Assembly: GCA_022605955.1 (NCBI GenBank)
Contig: JAKCOZ010000011.1
Location: forward strand, 8,251,990 to 8,315,989
Reading direction: 5' to 3'
DNA from: Rallus limicola
Lineage: Eukaryota > Chordata > Aves > Gruiformes > Rallidae
Length of the DNA: 64,000 bases
Positions 1-10,832 of this stretch are shown here, one piece after another; the first letter of the stretch is position 1; every line of letters starts with the position of its first letter. Below the pieces are notes generated by a model. The model did not search any database, was not told where the DNA came from, and worked only from the letters and a program-made list of their open reading frames with translations. The translations under genes and the position numbers were made by a program.

Positions 1-3000
1 TAATTTCTGTACAAACTACCAATGTGTGTCTTGAATTGTGGATAAGAGAGCCAATTGTAACACACTGTGGTTGTAAAATAGAACTAACATAATGCCTTCA
101 TTTCCTCTCTGTACTTTTCTATTAGAAGTATAAGAATATTCACAATTCTGGCCATAGTGTCATGCTGTGAGCTATGCTCAGTTAATTATCCATTGCAAGT
201 CCCCCATGATTGTTAAAGGTTATTGCTTCCAAGGTTAAACTAACTGTTTGTAAGAGATCTTTGTTAGAAAGGATGACCACATAGCTTGTAATGCCTGCTT
301 TCAAGTCTTGAAAGAGCTTTCTGGTATGCTGCCCTTCTTGTGACAGTGACCAAGTAATAGATATTTGGGGGGCTAAAACCTGCAGACCCTGTTGCAGGAG
401 GTGGAGTTTTAGAAGTTAAGGTTGATAGTGGCATGCAGTGAACTTGTTAAATCAGAAAAAGAAAGTAGTACCAGTGTCAGATGGCGGTTAGTGAACCTTC
501 AGGTAAAGGTAGGTGACTAGCAGTGCCATAGAATCCCAGAATGGTCAGGGTTGGAAGGGACCCGTTGGAGGTCATGTAGTCCAACCCCTTCCTGCTAAAG
601 CAGGATCACCTGGAGCAGGTGCTAGTTGTTTGTGAGTGGCAAGAAGTCACATACAATAATGGACAAGTTTCAAAGTGCATTCTATACATTGGCGTGGAAA
701 TTCTTACAGTGTCACAGGTACCTGCAAGTCACATTTCAAAGAAACTCCTGCTTCTGGACCATGTTGTGGTTTTAAGAACAAAAGAGCTCTGCAGCTGGTT
801 CAGCTGCAGAATGTGGAAGGCTAAGGTTACTGCTGGTTTAGCAAGGACAGACAATCTGGAATGCATGAGAGAAGCTGTATTAGGTTAGCTGGTTATGAGT
901 AAAGAAAGACTCTTGAGGTCTGAGGAAACCTCGTGCTGTCAGGCAAGCCCAAGAGACTGTCCTCTCTCTGGATCAAGAGTTGTGTCAAAGATTGTAGTGT
1001 AGAACAGTGTAAAAGATGGCACTTCAGGCATGTAGTCTTGGCAGTGCCTTTGTAATAGATGGAAGGGATGTGAATGCTGATTCACCTTGCCATTACTCAC
1101 ATTTTGCTCTACAGAATATGCTCAGCAACATAGCAGATCAGCAAAATCACAGTGATCTGCAGGTCTAGACTTTGTTTCAGAACACTTTGGACAAAGGATG
1201 ACAGAAATGTGTACTTGCATTTTCTTCTTTTGATTGGATGTTCACATTCTTTGATTACCAGATGGTCAGGTATAGAAATGATCCCCAGATCCTCCTCCTT
1301 TGTAACAGGAGTAGATTTTGAAATAATGGATTGTTTTAGTGAGGAAATAATTGAGGAAAAAGTGTAAGCCAAATGGTCACCGAAATGTAAGGTTGAGTGA
1401 AGCTATCTGATGAAAACACACTGAATTGAGCAGCCAACCTTGTTGCCTGACCCCAATGTATGACACACAGTGGTGGGGAATCAAACCCTTAAGTATTTAG
1501 AATATCAGCAAGAGATGTCCAAGCAAGGCCTTAAATGAATGTTGAGACTGCATCCACAGCAAGTGTATGATGCTCACTGGACCACTTTTCAGCTTGGAGT
1601 ACCCTGAGTTTTTCATCTTGATTTAACAAGTGCCAGTGTACGGGCTTGTGTACACTCTCATGGGAAAAAACCCAAATAGTGTCCACATTTCTCTGCCTAC
1701 ATGTCTAGACTCACCTTGAAGGGTCCTACCTTCAGGCTGGGTTCACCATGCGATACCTACTGGTGGTTCTTGGACTGAATATAAAAGCTGTGCTAATACC
1801 TTCTCGGAAGAGGTCATGGTAGAGTTGCAGTACAGATCGAGTCAGCGTGGATGGCTGTGGTCATCAGAAAGGAAATTTGTCTTCTGACAAAAAGAACATA
1901 GCCTGTACTCTGTTAGATCTTGGCCAGCATTTTCTTGGCTGTATTTGGAAAGACTTCAATATTCAGCATGAGATTTGGATGGAATTGAGGAAGCTGATCT
2001 GTATGAGGCTTCTAATATGTTCTCTGGAAATGTTACCAAGTGATTCTGTCTGGAATCAGAGGAGTTTGGAAGGCAAGTGACATTACTGTAGGCTTTTTAA
2101 TCTTTACCCAGTTGAAAAGCCATTGATTTTCTGAAAGGTGTCATGTATTAGCTCTTAATTTATTTCCAGGATACTGAAGATGAGGGTTAAGGCTAAAATG
2201 CTACATATCCATTTTCTTCACAATTCTCTTGGCAAGATACTTACCTTCCATTTTAAAACTATGTAAGATTGCTATTTTCTACTTTGCTTTCTTTTTCCAC
2301 AACTTTTCTGTTTTTCTGACAGATCTTCCATTTCTGTTCAGTACTGAGACTGGTGACCAGTTTCCAAAGAAGCACTGCAGTGTAGCAGAATGATAAACTG
2401 TATAATAAAATTAGTATCAAGCAGTTAAACGAGGATTTCTTGTTCTTGTCATGCTGAAATGAGGTGCTATTGTTGCAAGGCAGTAAATCTAAGAATAGCG
2501 ATTTTGAAGTTGATAAATTAAGAATAAGCTATACTACATTACTGCAATTTGCAGTTTCTTGTTGAAGCCAACAAGTAACAAGGTAGAAGTGGTGGATGTT
2601 TTGAGTAATGAAATGTGTTTAATATGCAGCTTAAAAGATTTGTAATGATACCTAGAAAGTTACGCTGCAATTACTAACCATTAGGTGAGAGTTCCTTGTG
2701 AATCTTCTAATTTCCGCATCCATCCGTTTTAGAGCTTCTTGTCAGCTCTTGATAACTCTATTCTAGTTACTTCTGGAGACATGGAGTGCCATTTTGAAGA
2801 GTCTTTTAGTGGATGGACAGGAAATCCTAGTTCACAAATAGGAAACTTCAGAGATTTATTACGTCTTTAAAATGTGCTTAACCAATATGAAAGTTTGCAT
2901 TTTCAGAATTTAATTTAAATCCTGATGAAATAGGAGAAGCTGGGAGATTGACTTATATTGCAGAAGGCAAACCAGACTATTTGTTAAAAGCAGAATTGCA

Positions 3001-3482
3001 TTTTCTTAATCTAAGAGCTCATATTGACGCTGAAATGGATCTATTTTACATAACATAGATCATGGTGACAATACAAGGTTTTTATTCTGATACTCTTTGT
3101 GATATGGCATACAATGCCGTTATGAATTGCCACTTATTTTAAATCATCTGTTTAAAATAAAGAAAAATTGAAACTGTCAATAAGAATTTGTTTTGTAGAG
3201 GAAGTATGGATAGAAGAATTCAGTCCTTAGGGATCCAAGTGTGAGAGGCAGTTACATTTTTCTAATCTGTCAGAGCTGACAAGGTTCAGACCGTGTAACC
3301 AGAAAGTTATTTTGTCAGTAAAACCCAAATATTCTTGATTCTAATCATTGTTTTAAATGTCCAGCTAAATATTAGTTGATGTATTCTTATTGCAGCATTG
3401 TATTCTAACGTTGTTTTCTTTAATTCAATAGTTTTATGCAGCTTGGTTTATTTAAATAGGTATGTTTATCTTCTGTATGCAG
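1..3482 (+). other. ATAD2B: ATAD2B intron (partial), upstream of the first visible exon
   Basis: No exon was recognised in these 3.5 kb. I looked for the short exon that should precede LSVTAEQ (the end of the bromodomain region, around the residues LCEEIKESR) and did not find it, so it should lie before the window. The intron holds one short CR1 3' fragment (528-625) and otherwise unremarkable AT-rich sequence. It ends in a TATGCAG acceptor whose AG is at 3481-3482. Confidence 0.7.
528..625 (-). repeat. CR1 LINE 3'-end fragment
   Basis: The + strand shows ATAGAATCCCAGAATGG, then GGTTGGAAGGGACC and GTCATGTAGTCCAACCCC. This is the reverse complement of the CR1 3' terminus, so the element runs on the - strand. 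Only about 100 bases of the extreme 3' end remain, as is common for CR1, which is usually 5'-truncated. Confidence 0.9.
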
Positions 3483-3620
3483 GCTTATCAGTAACAGCAG
3501 AACAAATAAATCCTCATGGTTCCACTGTACGGAAAACAGAAGCCAGAGTTGAAGAGGCATTTCGGAACAAACAGAAACCCACAATGGCAGTGTGGCCCAA
3601 CTCTGCAAATAAATGTGCAT
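3483..3620 (+). CDS. ATAD2B: ATAD2B coding exon, post-bromodomain segment
   Basis: The 138-base exon encodes LSVTAEQINPHGS, then RKTEARVEEAFRNKQKP and AVWPNSANKCA. I recognise this as the ATAD2B segment that follows the bromodomain. It starts after an AG at 3481-3482 with the last two bases of a split glycine codon and ends at a good donor (GTAAGT from 3621) with the first base of a split codon. Joined to the next exon, that codon becomes TTT (Phe), giving NKCAF followed by RIRRKSRRRS. Reading straight through the donor would give Cys and then a stop in the intron. The segment is charged and probably a flexible linker; no catalytic residues are expected here. Confidence 0.92.
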
Positions 3621-4246
3621 GTAAGTACCTTGGGTGATAATTGTTCAAAATTAGAGGTACTTCTGATGGCAAACATTACAAATGTGTCTCTACTACTGTT
3701 TACTTGTTATTTCCAGAAGTAATTATAGGCATTAAAAATGTGAAACTTGAGGAAATACTCATTTTTTGTAATAGGAATAATACATATTTCTTTGTAAATG
3801 ACTTTTCAGTATGAGGTGGATTTGATCCAATGTGAAGATTGTTTTTATCTGTTTGATGAGTGTTAAGATTTGTTTACTCTGTGTGTCCAGAGGTACATAT
3901 GGACAAGCTGCTTCATACACTCATGCACTATAGTTATTCACTTGCTTTCTTCAGTACCTACAGTGTCATGCTGAAAGTTAGAAGAGATTGCAAATCAAAC
4001 TGCCTTTATGGTACCTGATTTTCAATGGTCAGTACCCATTATTGGAGGATGGTAAGATACTCTCGTGGAAGTCTACTGGATAAGTCCAATTAATTGATCA
4101 AGATCTCTGGATTTGTGAGTGCCTGTTTAACTGTGGTGAGGTATTTAGAGGAGCTGCAAATTATTTTTGAGGAAACTTACTAGAACAGGTAAATACACAA
4201 CAGTTTTTTATAAAGAAAGACTAAGAGGGAAGTGAGTATAAAGGAT

Positions 4247-4825
4247 ATAGAATCATAGAATGTGTAAGGTTGGAAGGGACCTTTAGAGGTCATCTAATCC
4301 AATCCCCCTGCAGTAAGCAGGGACATCTTCACTAGATCAGGTTGCTCAGAGCCCTATCAAGCCTGACCTTGAATATCTCTAGGGATGGGGCTCCACTGCC
4401 TCTCTGGGCAACCTGGTGCAGTGATCTACCACTCTAATAGTGAAGAATTTTTTCCTAATGTCCAACCTAGATCTCCTCTTTAGTTTAAAACCATTACCCC
4501 TCTTCTTAGTGCTCCATGCCTCCATGAACAGTTCTTTCCGAGCTTTCTTATAGGCACCTTTCAGGTACTGGAAGGTCGCTATAAGGTCCCCTTGGAGCTT
4601 TCTGTTCTCCAGGCTGAACAAACCCAATGCCCTGCCTGTCTTCCTAGGAGAGGTGCTCCAGCCCTTTGATCATTTTTGTAGCCTCCTCTCAACAGGCTCC
4701 AAGAGGTCCATGTCCTCCTTTTGCTGAGGGCTCCAGAGCACTCCAGATGAGTTTTCCCCAGAGCAGAGCAGAGGGGCAAAATCACCTCTTTTGATTTGTT
4801 GGCCACGCTTCTTTTGAATACTAAT
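4247..4825 (-). repeat. CR1 LINE 3' fragment
   Basis: The + strand starts with ATAGAATCATAGAATG and GGTTGGAAGGGACCTTTAG and continues through the CR1 3' region. It contains the complement of the usual TAGTGAAGAATTTTTTCCTAATGTCC stretch and of the segment ending ...CAGAGCAGAGGGGCAAAATCACC. The minus-strand frames here (for example 4379-4627) are decayed pieces of the end of the CR1 ORF2 and are not host genes. The copy is about 580 bases and lacks the rest of the element. Confidence 0.93.
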
Positions 4826-5269
4826 AGTTGTGCATGGCTTTCCTGCTGAAAATGTGGAACCCATTATTAATTTATTTTTAATAGCATTATCAATTATTGC
4901 TTAATAGGCAAAACTAATAGATCGGAGCTGACAGATTTTCATTGGATCTTCTTGCTCTCCTTCATAGTGCTTTTCCTTGATGAGAAAGTTTTCTAGGCGT
5001 GATGATAACTGCCCAGAGATGAACATTGTTTATTTATAAATGATAGTGTTGATGTCAAATAGTTTAATTAATTAGAGGTGTATGGTTTTATTTCCTCAAG
5101 CTGTAATTTCTTCCATTAAAGGAATTAAAGTCAATCGCACAGAGTTATGGCTTGAATAAATTGTTACATAATAAATTGATGATGTGGATCCAAGCTGTTC
5201 TTTATTCATCTGGCAGCTTGTGCAGAAACAGAGAGAGGAGGGAAAGGATTCTCAATTTTGTGTTATCCT

Positions 5270-5296
5270 CCCCCCCCCCCCCCCAAAAAAAAAAAA
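5270..5296. repeat. Homopolymer pair C15-A12
   Basis: Fifteen C are followed directly by twelve A (C at 5270-5284, A at 5285-5296). On the minus strand this reads T12 then G15. Such tracts are length-variable and prone to sequencing error, so the exact counts may not be reliable. Confidence 0.9.
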
Positions 5297-6806
5297 CAAA
5301 CCCAAACATCCACATGGAGATTATCACTTGGCTGATGTACAGAGCTCTTTCCAGGCTCCCCATACACTGCAGCAGACGGTAGGGTTTATAGACCTCTAAG
5401 ATGGATGTCTCCTGGTATGAGACATAGCCATTACTGGTGACTTGTATAAAAAGTGGTGTCTCTGGTGTCTCTGCTGTCTTCTCCACCTGATGACTTCTCC
5501 ATGTGAAAACTAGAGCCAACGCCTTAAGGAAACTGCCAGTGTTTCTGTGTGTAAACAAAAAAAGAATAGTGTTTTGCGTTAGGTTGGAAGGCAAGAAATT
5601 TTGAGGCTTAGTGGTGTTTGGGAGTATGATCAAATGAAAACTTGCCTTTTGAGGCTGAGTCTGGGAAAGTCCAAGAGAGATGTGATGAATCTGGTAATCA
5701 AGAGAGGGAACTGGGAATTGATGAGCAATGAGAAGTCTGCAGACAAGATTCAAGTAGACATGCTTAAAGGTTGATGTGGTAAGTTCAGTGGAGACTGTTT
5801 CTCTTCCCAGCTTCCAGTCTTGGAAGGATTTTTGGAGGAAAGAGCTGGAGTAAAGTGAGAGCAGAACTGAGCGGATTGTAGGAAGCTCATAGCAGCAAAT
5901 TACATGGTGGATTATGATTGTATGTATGAGAGAAACAAGTTTAGAGAAGGGATTTCTGAACAGAGGTGATTTTAGAGGTAGAGTGGAATTTTTTTTTTAT
6001 AGTCAAGAGCTAATATTTTTTTTAAGGACTAAAATGCATTAAACGAGCAGAGTAACAAGGACAATGATATATGTATTTTAATTACACAAGATTAAAAACT
6101 GTACTTGGTAATTAATAATTCTTAAAATTTTCCATTTTTTTCTGCTATTTTAACTGCAATTAATTTTTTTCCGTAGATAAATCTAAGGAAAAAAAATCAC
6201 CAATCATAACATTTATTTCCAGATTAAATTAATTTTTTAGGAGCTTTGTTTACAGTATTTTAGAAAATAGCTGCAAAAAGGGCAGTTCAGATAAAACACT
6301 TGAGAAACCCAAAGGAAATCATTGGCAAGCATCTTCTCTAAAACCAAACCCAGAGTGGACTACAGACGCTGCAGGTCTCGCACAATAGAGAATGAGGATT
6401 AGTTTATCACATGTTGGTTTGTTTTCTGAGTGGATACATTTTGTGAGATACTTAATTTAGTTTTTTAGCTCCATATTACTACATTGGGGTTTTTCCCCCA
6501 ATATATTTAAAATTATTTTTTAATTTGATTAGACCTGATGGGCTGTAAGAAATGTGGCACAGAATTGTTGTTCTATTTGAAGACGTGATGATACATGTTC
6601 CTGGGTTAGATTTAATCTGCTACTTCCATTTCCCTTGTTGAAATCACACTGGTGGTGGCTGGTGTATCACAGTGCAGATGAATATTGTGTTACTAGAAGT
6701 TGCTGAAAATCTATTTGGGAGAGTTCTACTACAGATAATTTAAAATGTTTCCATGCTGACTGTGTGGGACATAGGTCAAAAGCCTGATGTAAGTAGTTGT
6801 ATGATG

Positions 6807-6851
6807 ATAGAATCACAGAATTGCTGTGGGTGGAAGGAACCTCTGGAGGTC
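6807..6851 (-). repeat. Short extra CR1 3' terminus
   Basis: ATAGAATCACAGAATTGCTGTGGGTGGAAGGAACCTCTGGAGGTC is a complete but very short CR1 3' end in reverse orientation. A second CR1 terminus starts directly after it at 6852. Either two insertions landed in the same place or the end was duplicated. Confidence 0.8.
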
Positions 6852-8050
6852 ATAGAATCAAAGAATGGTTAGGACTGGAAGGGACCTTAAAGATCATGGA
6901 GTTCCAACCCCCCTGCTGTGGGCAGGGACACCTGGCTGCTCAAGACTCCATCCAACTTGGCCTTGAACACCTCCAGGGAGAGGGCATTCACCACCTCCCT
7001 GGGCAACCTGTTACAGTGCCTCACCACCCTCATAGTGAAGAATTTCTTCATAATATCCAATCTAAATCTACCCCCTTCCAATTTAAAACCATTCCCCCTC
7101 ATTCTATCACTACGTGCCCTTCTAAAAAGTCCTTTCCCAGCTTTCAGGCAACTTTCAGGTACTGGAAAGGTCTCCCTGGAGCCTTCTCTTCTCCAGGCTG
7201 AACAAGCCCAACTCTCTCAGCCTGTCTTCACAGGACAGGTGCTCCAGCCCTCTAATCCTCTTCGTGGCCCTTCTCTAGACCTGTTTCAACAGTTCCATGT
7301 CCTCCTTATGTTGGGGACTCCTGAACTGGACACAGTAGTCGTGGTGAGATCTCATGAGAGCAGAGGGGGAGAATAGAATCACCTCCCTCGATCTGCTGGC
7401 CATGCTCCTTTTGATGCAGTTGGCCTTCTGGCCTGTGAGTGCACATTGTCAGTGCATGTTGAGCTTCTCCAGGTCCCTCCGGATGACATCCTGTGCTCCT
7501 GGTGTGTCAGCTGCGCCACTCAGCTTAGTGTCATCTGCAAACTTGCTGAGGGTGCACTCAACCTCCCCGTCAGTATCATTGCTGATGATATCAAATAATG
7601 CTGGTCCCCTGAGGGACACTACTTGTCCAAGATCTCCATCTGGACATTGAGCTATTGACAACTACTCTCTGGATGTGACTATCCAACCAATTCCTTAACC
7701 ACTGAACAGTCCACCCATCAAATCCATATCTCTCCAATTTAGAGAGAAGGATGTTGTGAGGGACTGTGTCAAAGGCCTTGCAGAAGTCCAGAGAGATGGC
7801 ATCCATTGCTTTTCCTGTGTCCACTGGTGTGGTCATCTCATCATAGAAAGCCACCAGGTTGGTCAGGCAGGATTTGCCCTTGGTAAAGCCAAGCTGACTG
7901 TCTCGAATAACCTCCTCATCTTCCATGTGCCTCAGCGTAGCTTCTAGGAGGATCTGTTCCATGACCTTCCCAGGCACAGAGGTGAGGCTAGTAAGTAATT
8001 CCCTGGGTCATCTTTTTAAAAAATGGACACAATGTTGCTTTTTCTTCCCA
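6852..8050 (-). repeat. CR1 LINE, 3' half with decayed reverse transcriptase
   Basis: About 1.2 kb of CR1 in reverse orientation, starting with the 3' end (ATAGAATCAAAGAATGGTTAGGACTGGAAG) and reaching back into the reverse transcriptase. The minus-strand frame 7591-7977 carries the RT motifs [14 protein letters not shown] and SSVPQG. A second minus frame at 7449-7661 carries the catalytic FADD box followed by TKLSG. The two frames are not continuous and stops interrupt both, so the enzyme is dead. The 5' part of ORF2, the endonuclease and ORF1 are missing, which is the usual CR1 5' truncation. Confidence 0.94.
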
Positions 8051-8074
8051 TCACCATCGCCTGCTTAGAGAAGG

Positions 8075-8265
8075 TTTCTCCAGGCTGTACTTAGTCATGT
8101 TTTGAGTATCTGCAAGCATGGAGTCTCCATGACATGCCTGTAAAACCTCTTCTGGTGCTTGGACATTCTCACAAGAATTTATTTTTCTTAATTTTGAATT
8201 GAATGTCTTCCATTTTAATCTGTGCCCATTACCTCTTGTCACTGGGCACCTATGAGCAGGCTCTC
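8075..8265 (-). repeat. Older CR1 fragment
   Basis: In reverse complement the segment reads GGTGCCCAGTGACAAGAGG, then TAATGGGCACAGATT and GAGGTTTTACAGGCATGTCATGGAGACTCCATGC. This is the CR1 3' region around the end of ORF2, much more diverged than the adjacent copy at 6852-8050 and without a 3' terminus. It is probably an independent, older insertion. Confidence 0.75.
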
Positions 8266-8436
8266 CTTTCTTTTATGTACACATGTGGAAAAGGAGGCTA
8301 CCAGCCATGTGCAGTTTGGTGTGCCTGGTAAAGTAATCATACGTAGTTGTTTAGGTGCACAATAGCATCTAAACCAGTAGCATCTCTTTAACTACTGGGA
8401 TGCTGTATAGTAAAACTCTGTCCTAGTGCTCTGTTT

Positions 8437-8455
8437 TGCCAGTAGATGGAGCATG
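8437..8455 (+). promoter_or_regulatory. CTCF-like motif (candidate)
   Basis: TGCCAGTAGATGGAGCATG matches the CTCF core (CCASYAGRKGGCRS) except for A in place of C after the GG. It sits in the 14.4 kb ATAD2B intron in non-repeat sequence. This is a motif match only, and chance matches at this level are expected in 64 kb. Confidence 0.3.
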
Positions 8456-10039
8456 TTGCATATTATTTTACTGTCTTGCAGTTGCTTCTTCGTTACATAG
8501 AAATAAACTGTATGGGGAAGATTTGGTTTTACATGCTTGGCTCTTTTTTTCCAGTATTTAACAGTAATATATTGTAGTGATAGACTGCAGATTTTATGTG
8601 TTCTTCGTAGGGAAGATGACTTTTATGCTCTGTGATAAATATGGTAGCTGGGAAAACAGCATTTGGAGCAAATAAAAAAATTAAAGTATGTTTTGTTGTG
8701 TGAAGTATTGAAAATGTAAGTTTTACATAAAAGCCATTTTATAAATATGAAGTAAACATGCTGCTAACTTTCCCCAGTAATTAGAATACTGGTCTTTGTA
8801 GAAAGAACTCTAGGGAGATAAAGCAAGGATATACAAAATCTAGTTCCTAAATAAATAATATTTTGTGTGCCTCTTTGGGTTATTGGTTGGTTTTCTGTTT
8901 GTTTGCTAAGTGGGCATCTTTGCTATCATAATAAACTCTGTTTCCTCTTTATAGTGGCAGGAATATTTTTTTAAAAAGGCTTTCAGAAATGAGAAGTCTT
9001 TGTTTATAATCTTTCTCAAACTGATTCTCATGCTTTGATTTTTATCTGTTTAGTCTCTTTGACCTCTCTGATACAGTGGTGCCAGCAATCGCTGCACTTC
9101 AGGCTTTCATGTGACTACAGTAATACTTTATCAAAGGACAGGGCACAGCAGATGCCATATGCTTTTTATTTTTTAAACTATTTTTTGCCTTTTGTACTAG
9201 TTTGGAATTTGGATTCAGAATTTGGATACCGACACAGTAACAGTTATCCAGATGCTACCATTGAAATCTGGTAGCTGCAAAAATCCTACACTTGCTACTC
9301 TTTTCTTTTCCTGCTCTCCAGTAAAGGGATTTGACTTGGGCTAATTCTCACTTGAGATTAGAAGCAAGTACTGGAATTTGAAAAACACAATTATAAATTA
9401 GTTTCTGGAATTTGAAGACATCTTTACTTAATGCTGAGACAACTGTGTCTCATTTTTTCTCTATCATTTTGTTCTGGGTAGAGTTGTTGTTGGCTTTCTG
9501 GATTTGATCTCCTCTATCTGATGCTGGCTTCAAGGAAGTTACAAAAATTTGAGAATTGTATCTTTTTTTAATGCCTGATTTTGAAGGAAATACCAGATTA
9601 GCTGATTTTGAGTTGGTTGCCAGTGCTTTTAAATCCTGTAGGCTTTGTAAGTTTTCTAACTTAAAATGCTATTTGCTGAATTTGTGGGAGTTCTAATAAA
9701 TCCTGACTGCCTGATCTTTTTTGGGAGCCCATCAAACTTTTGGACTTGGTGATGCCTAGTGGCAAATTTTTCTTCTTTTCACAATTAAATACCTCATGAA
9801 TTAATCAAATGTCTTTTCTCTGACAGAGTGCAAAGAGGGTCCTACAATTTATCTGATCAGTGACTTCTTTATAGTCTCCTGTTTCTCATCTCCTTTCTAA
9901 CTCAGTACTACAAGCTTGCTCAGTCTTTAAGAACATTTTCCTGAAAGTATCATCGCCACCTTTCTTATCGGCATGGTAAAAAGAGACTTTTTAGAAAAAG
10001 ATTTTCTTAATGAGTTCTAACATCATTTCCCCCCATAAG

Positions 10040-10695
10040 CCACCAATGTGCTCTCATGGCCAAGAAGGCCAATAGCATCCTGGGGTGTATTAGAAGGGGG
10101 TGGTTAGTAGGTCAAGAGAGGTCCTTCTCCTCTTCTACTCTGCCCTGGTGAGACCACACCTGGAATATCATGTCCAGTTCTGGGCCCCTCAGTTCAAGAA
10201 GGACATAGAACTCTTTGAAAGAGTCCAGTGCAGGGACACCAAGATGATGGAGTGGAACACCTTCCTTGTGAGGAGAGGCTGAGTGAGCTGGGCCTGTTTA
10301 GCTTGGAGAGAGGAGACTGATGGGTGACCTTATTAATACCTATAAATATGTAAAAGGTGGGAGTCAGGAGGATGGAGCCAGGCTCTTCTCAGGGATGGCC
10401 AGTGATAGGACAAGGGGCAATGGGTGCAGCTGGAGCATAGGAAGTTCCATGTGGATGTAAGGAGGAATTTTTTCACTGTGAGGGTGACAGAGCCCTGGGA
10501 CAGGCTGCCCAGGGAGGTTGTGGAGTCTCCTTCTCTGGAGACATTCAAACCCACCTGGATGTGTTCCTGTGTGACTTAGGATTTTATGTGTGAATTCTAT
10601 GATTTAGTCTGGGTGATGCTGCTCTGGCAGGGGGGTTGGGCTAGATGATCTTTTGAGGTCCCTTCCAACTCCTAACGTTCTGTGATTCTGTGATC
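10040..10695 (+). repeat. CR1 LINE 3' fragment, relatively young
   Basis: Plus-oriented CR1 of about 650 bases. It runs from CCAATGTGCTCTCATGGCC through CTCTACTCTGCCCTGGTGAGACCACACCTGG and the 3'UTR, to the terminus CTTCCAACTCCTAACGTTCTGTGATTCTGTG. The + frame at 10100-10282 is the end of ORF2 ([10 protein letters not shown], then [11 protein letters not shown]). Compared with the sister copy at 62817-63312 it has about 25 extra bases near 10577-10603, just before GATTTAGTCTGGG. Confidence 0.95.
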
Positions 10696-10801
10696 TCTTA
10701 ACTTCAGGTTTCTTTGTATTTATTTTTTTTCTGGTTTTGTCTCCTTGACACAGAAACCAGCCAGCAGCCATGAGCCTTTCAGATACGTGATATAAACGAG
10801 T

Positions 10802-10832
10802 ACTCTAAACTCAATTAGAGTTCAATTAGAGT
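10802..10832. repeat. Small inverted plus tandem repeat
   Basis: TCAATTAGAGT occurs twice back to back (10811-10821 and 10822-10832). The stretch ACTCTAA at 10802-10808 is the inverse of TTAGAGT in each copy, so a small hairpin can form with either one. It lies about 100 bases after the end of the CR1 copy at 10040-10695. Confidence 0.85.

Noticed and set aside
2907..3060. Possible exon reading with ...PDEIGEAGRLTYIAEGKPD
   Set aside because: No donor/acceptor pair in phase with exon 3483-3620 and no match to the expected bromodomain-end residues.
7449..7977. A host gene encoding a reverse-transcriptase-like protein
   Set aside because: It is part of a 5'-truncated CR1 copy with frameshifts and stops, continuous with the CR1 3' end.
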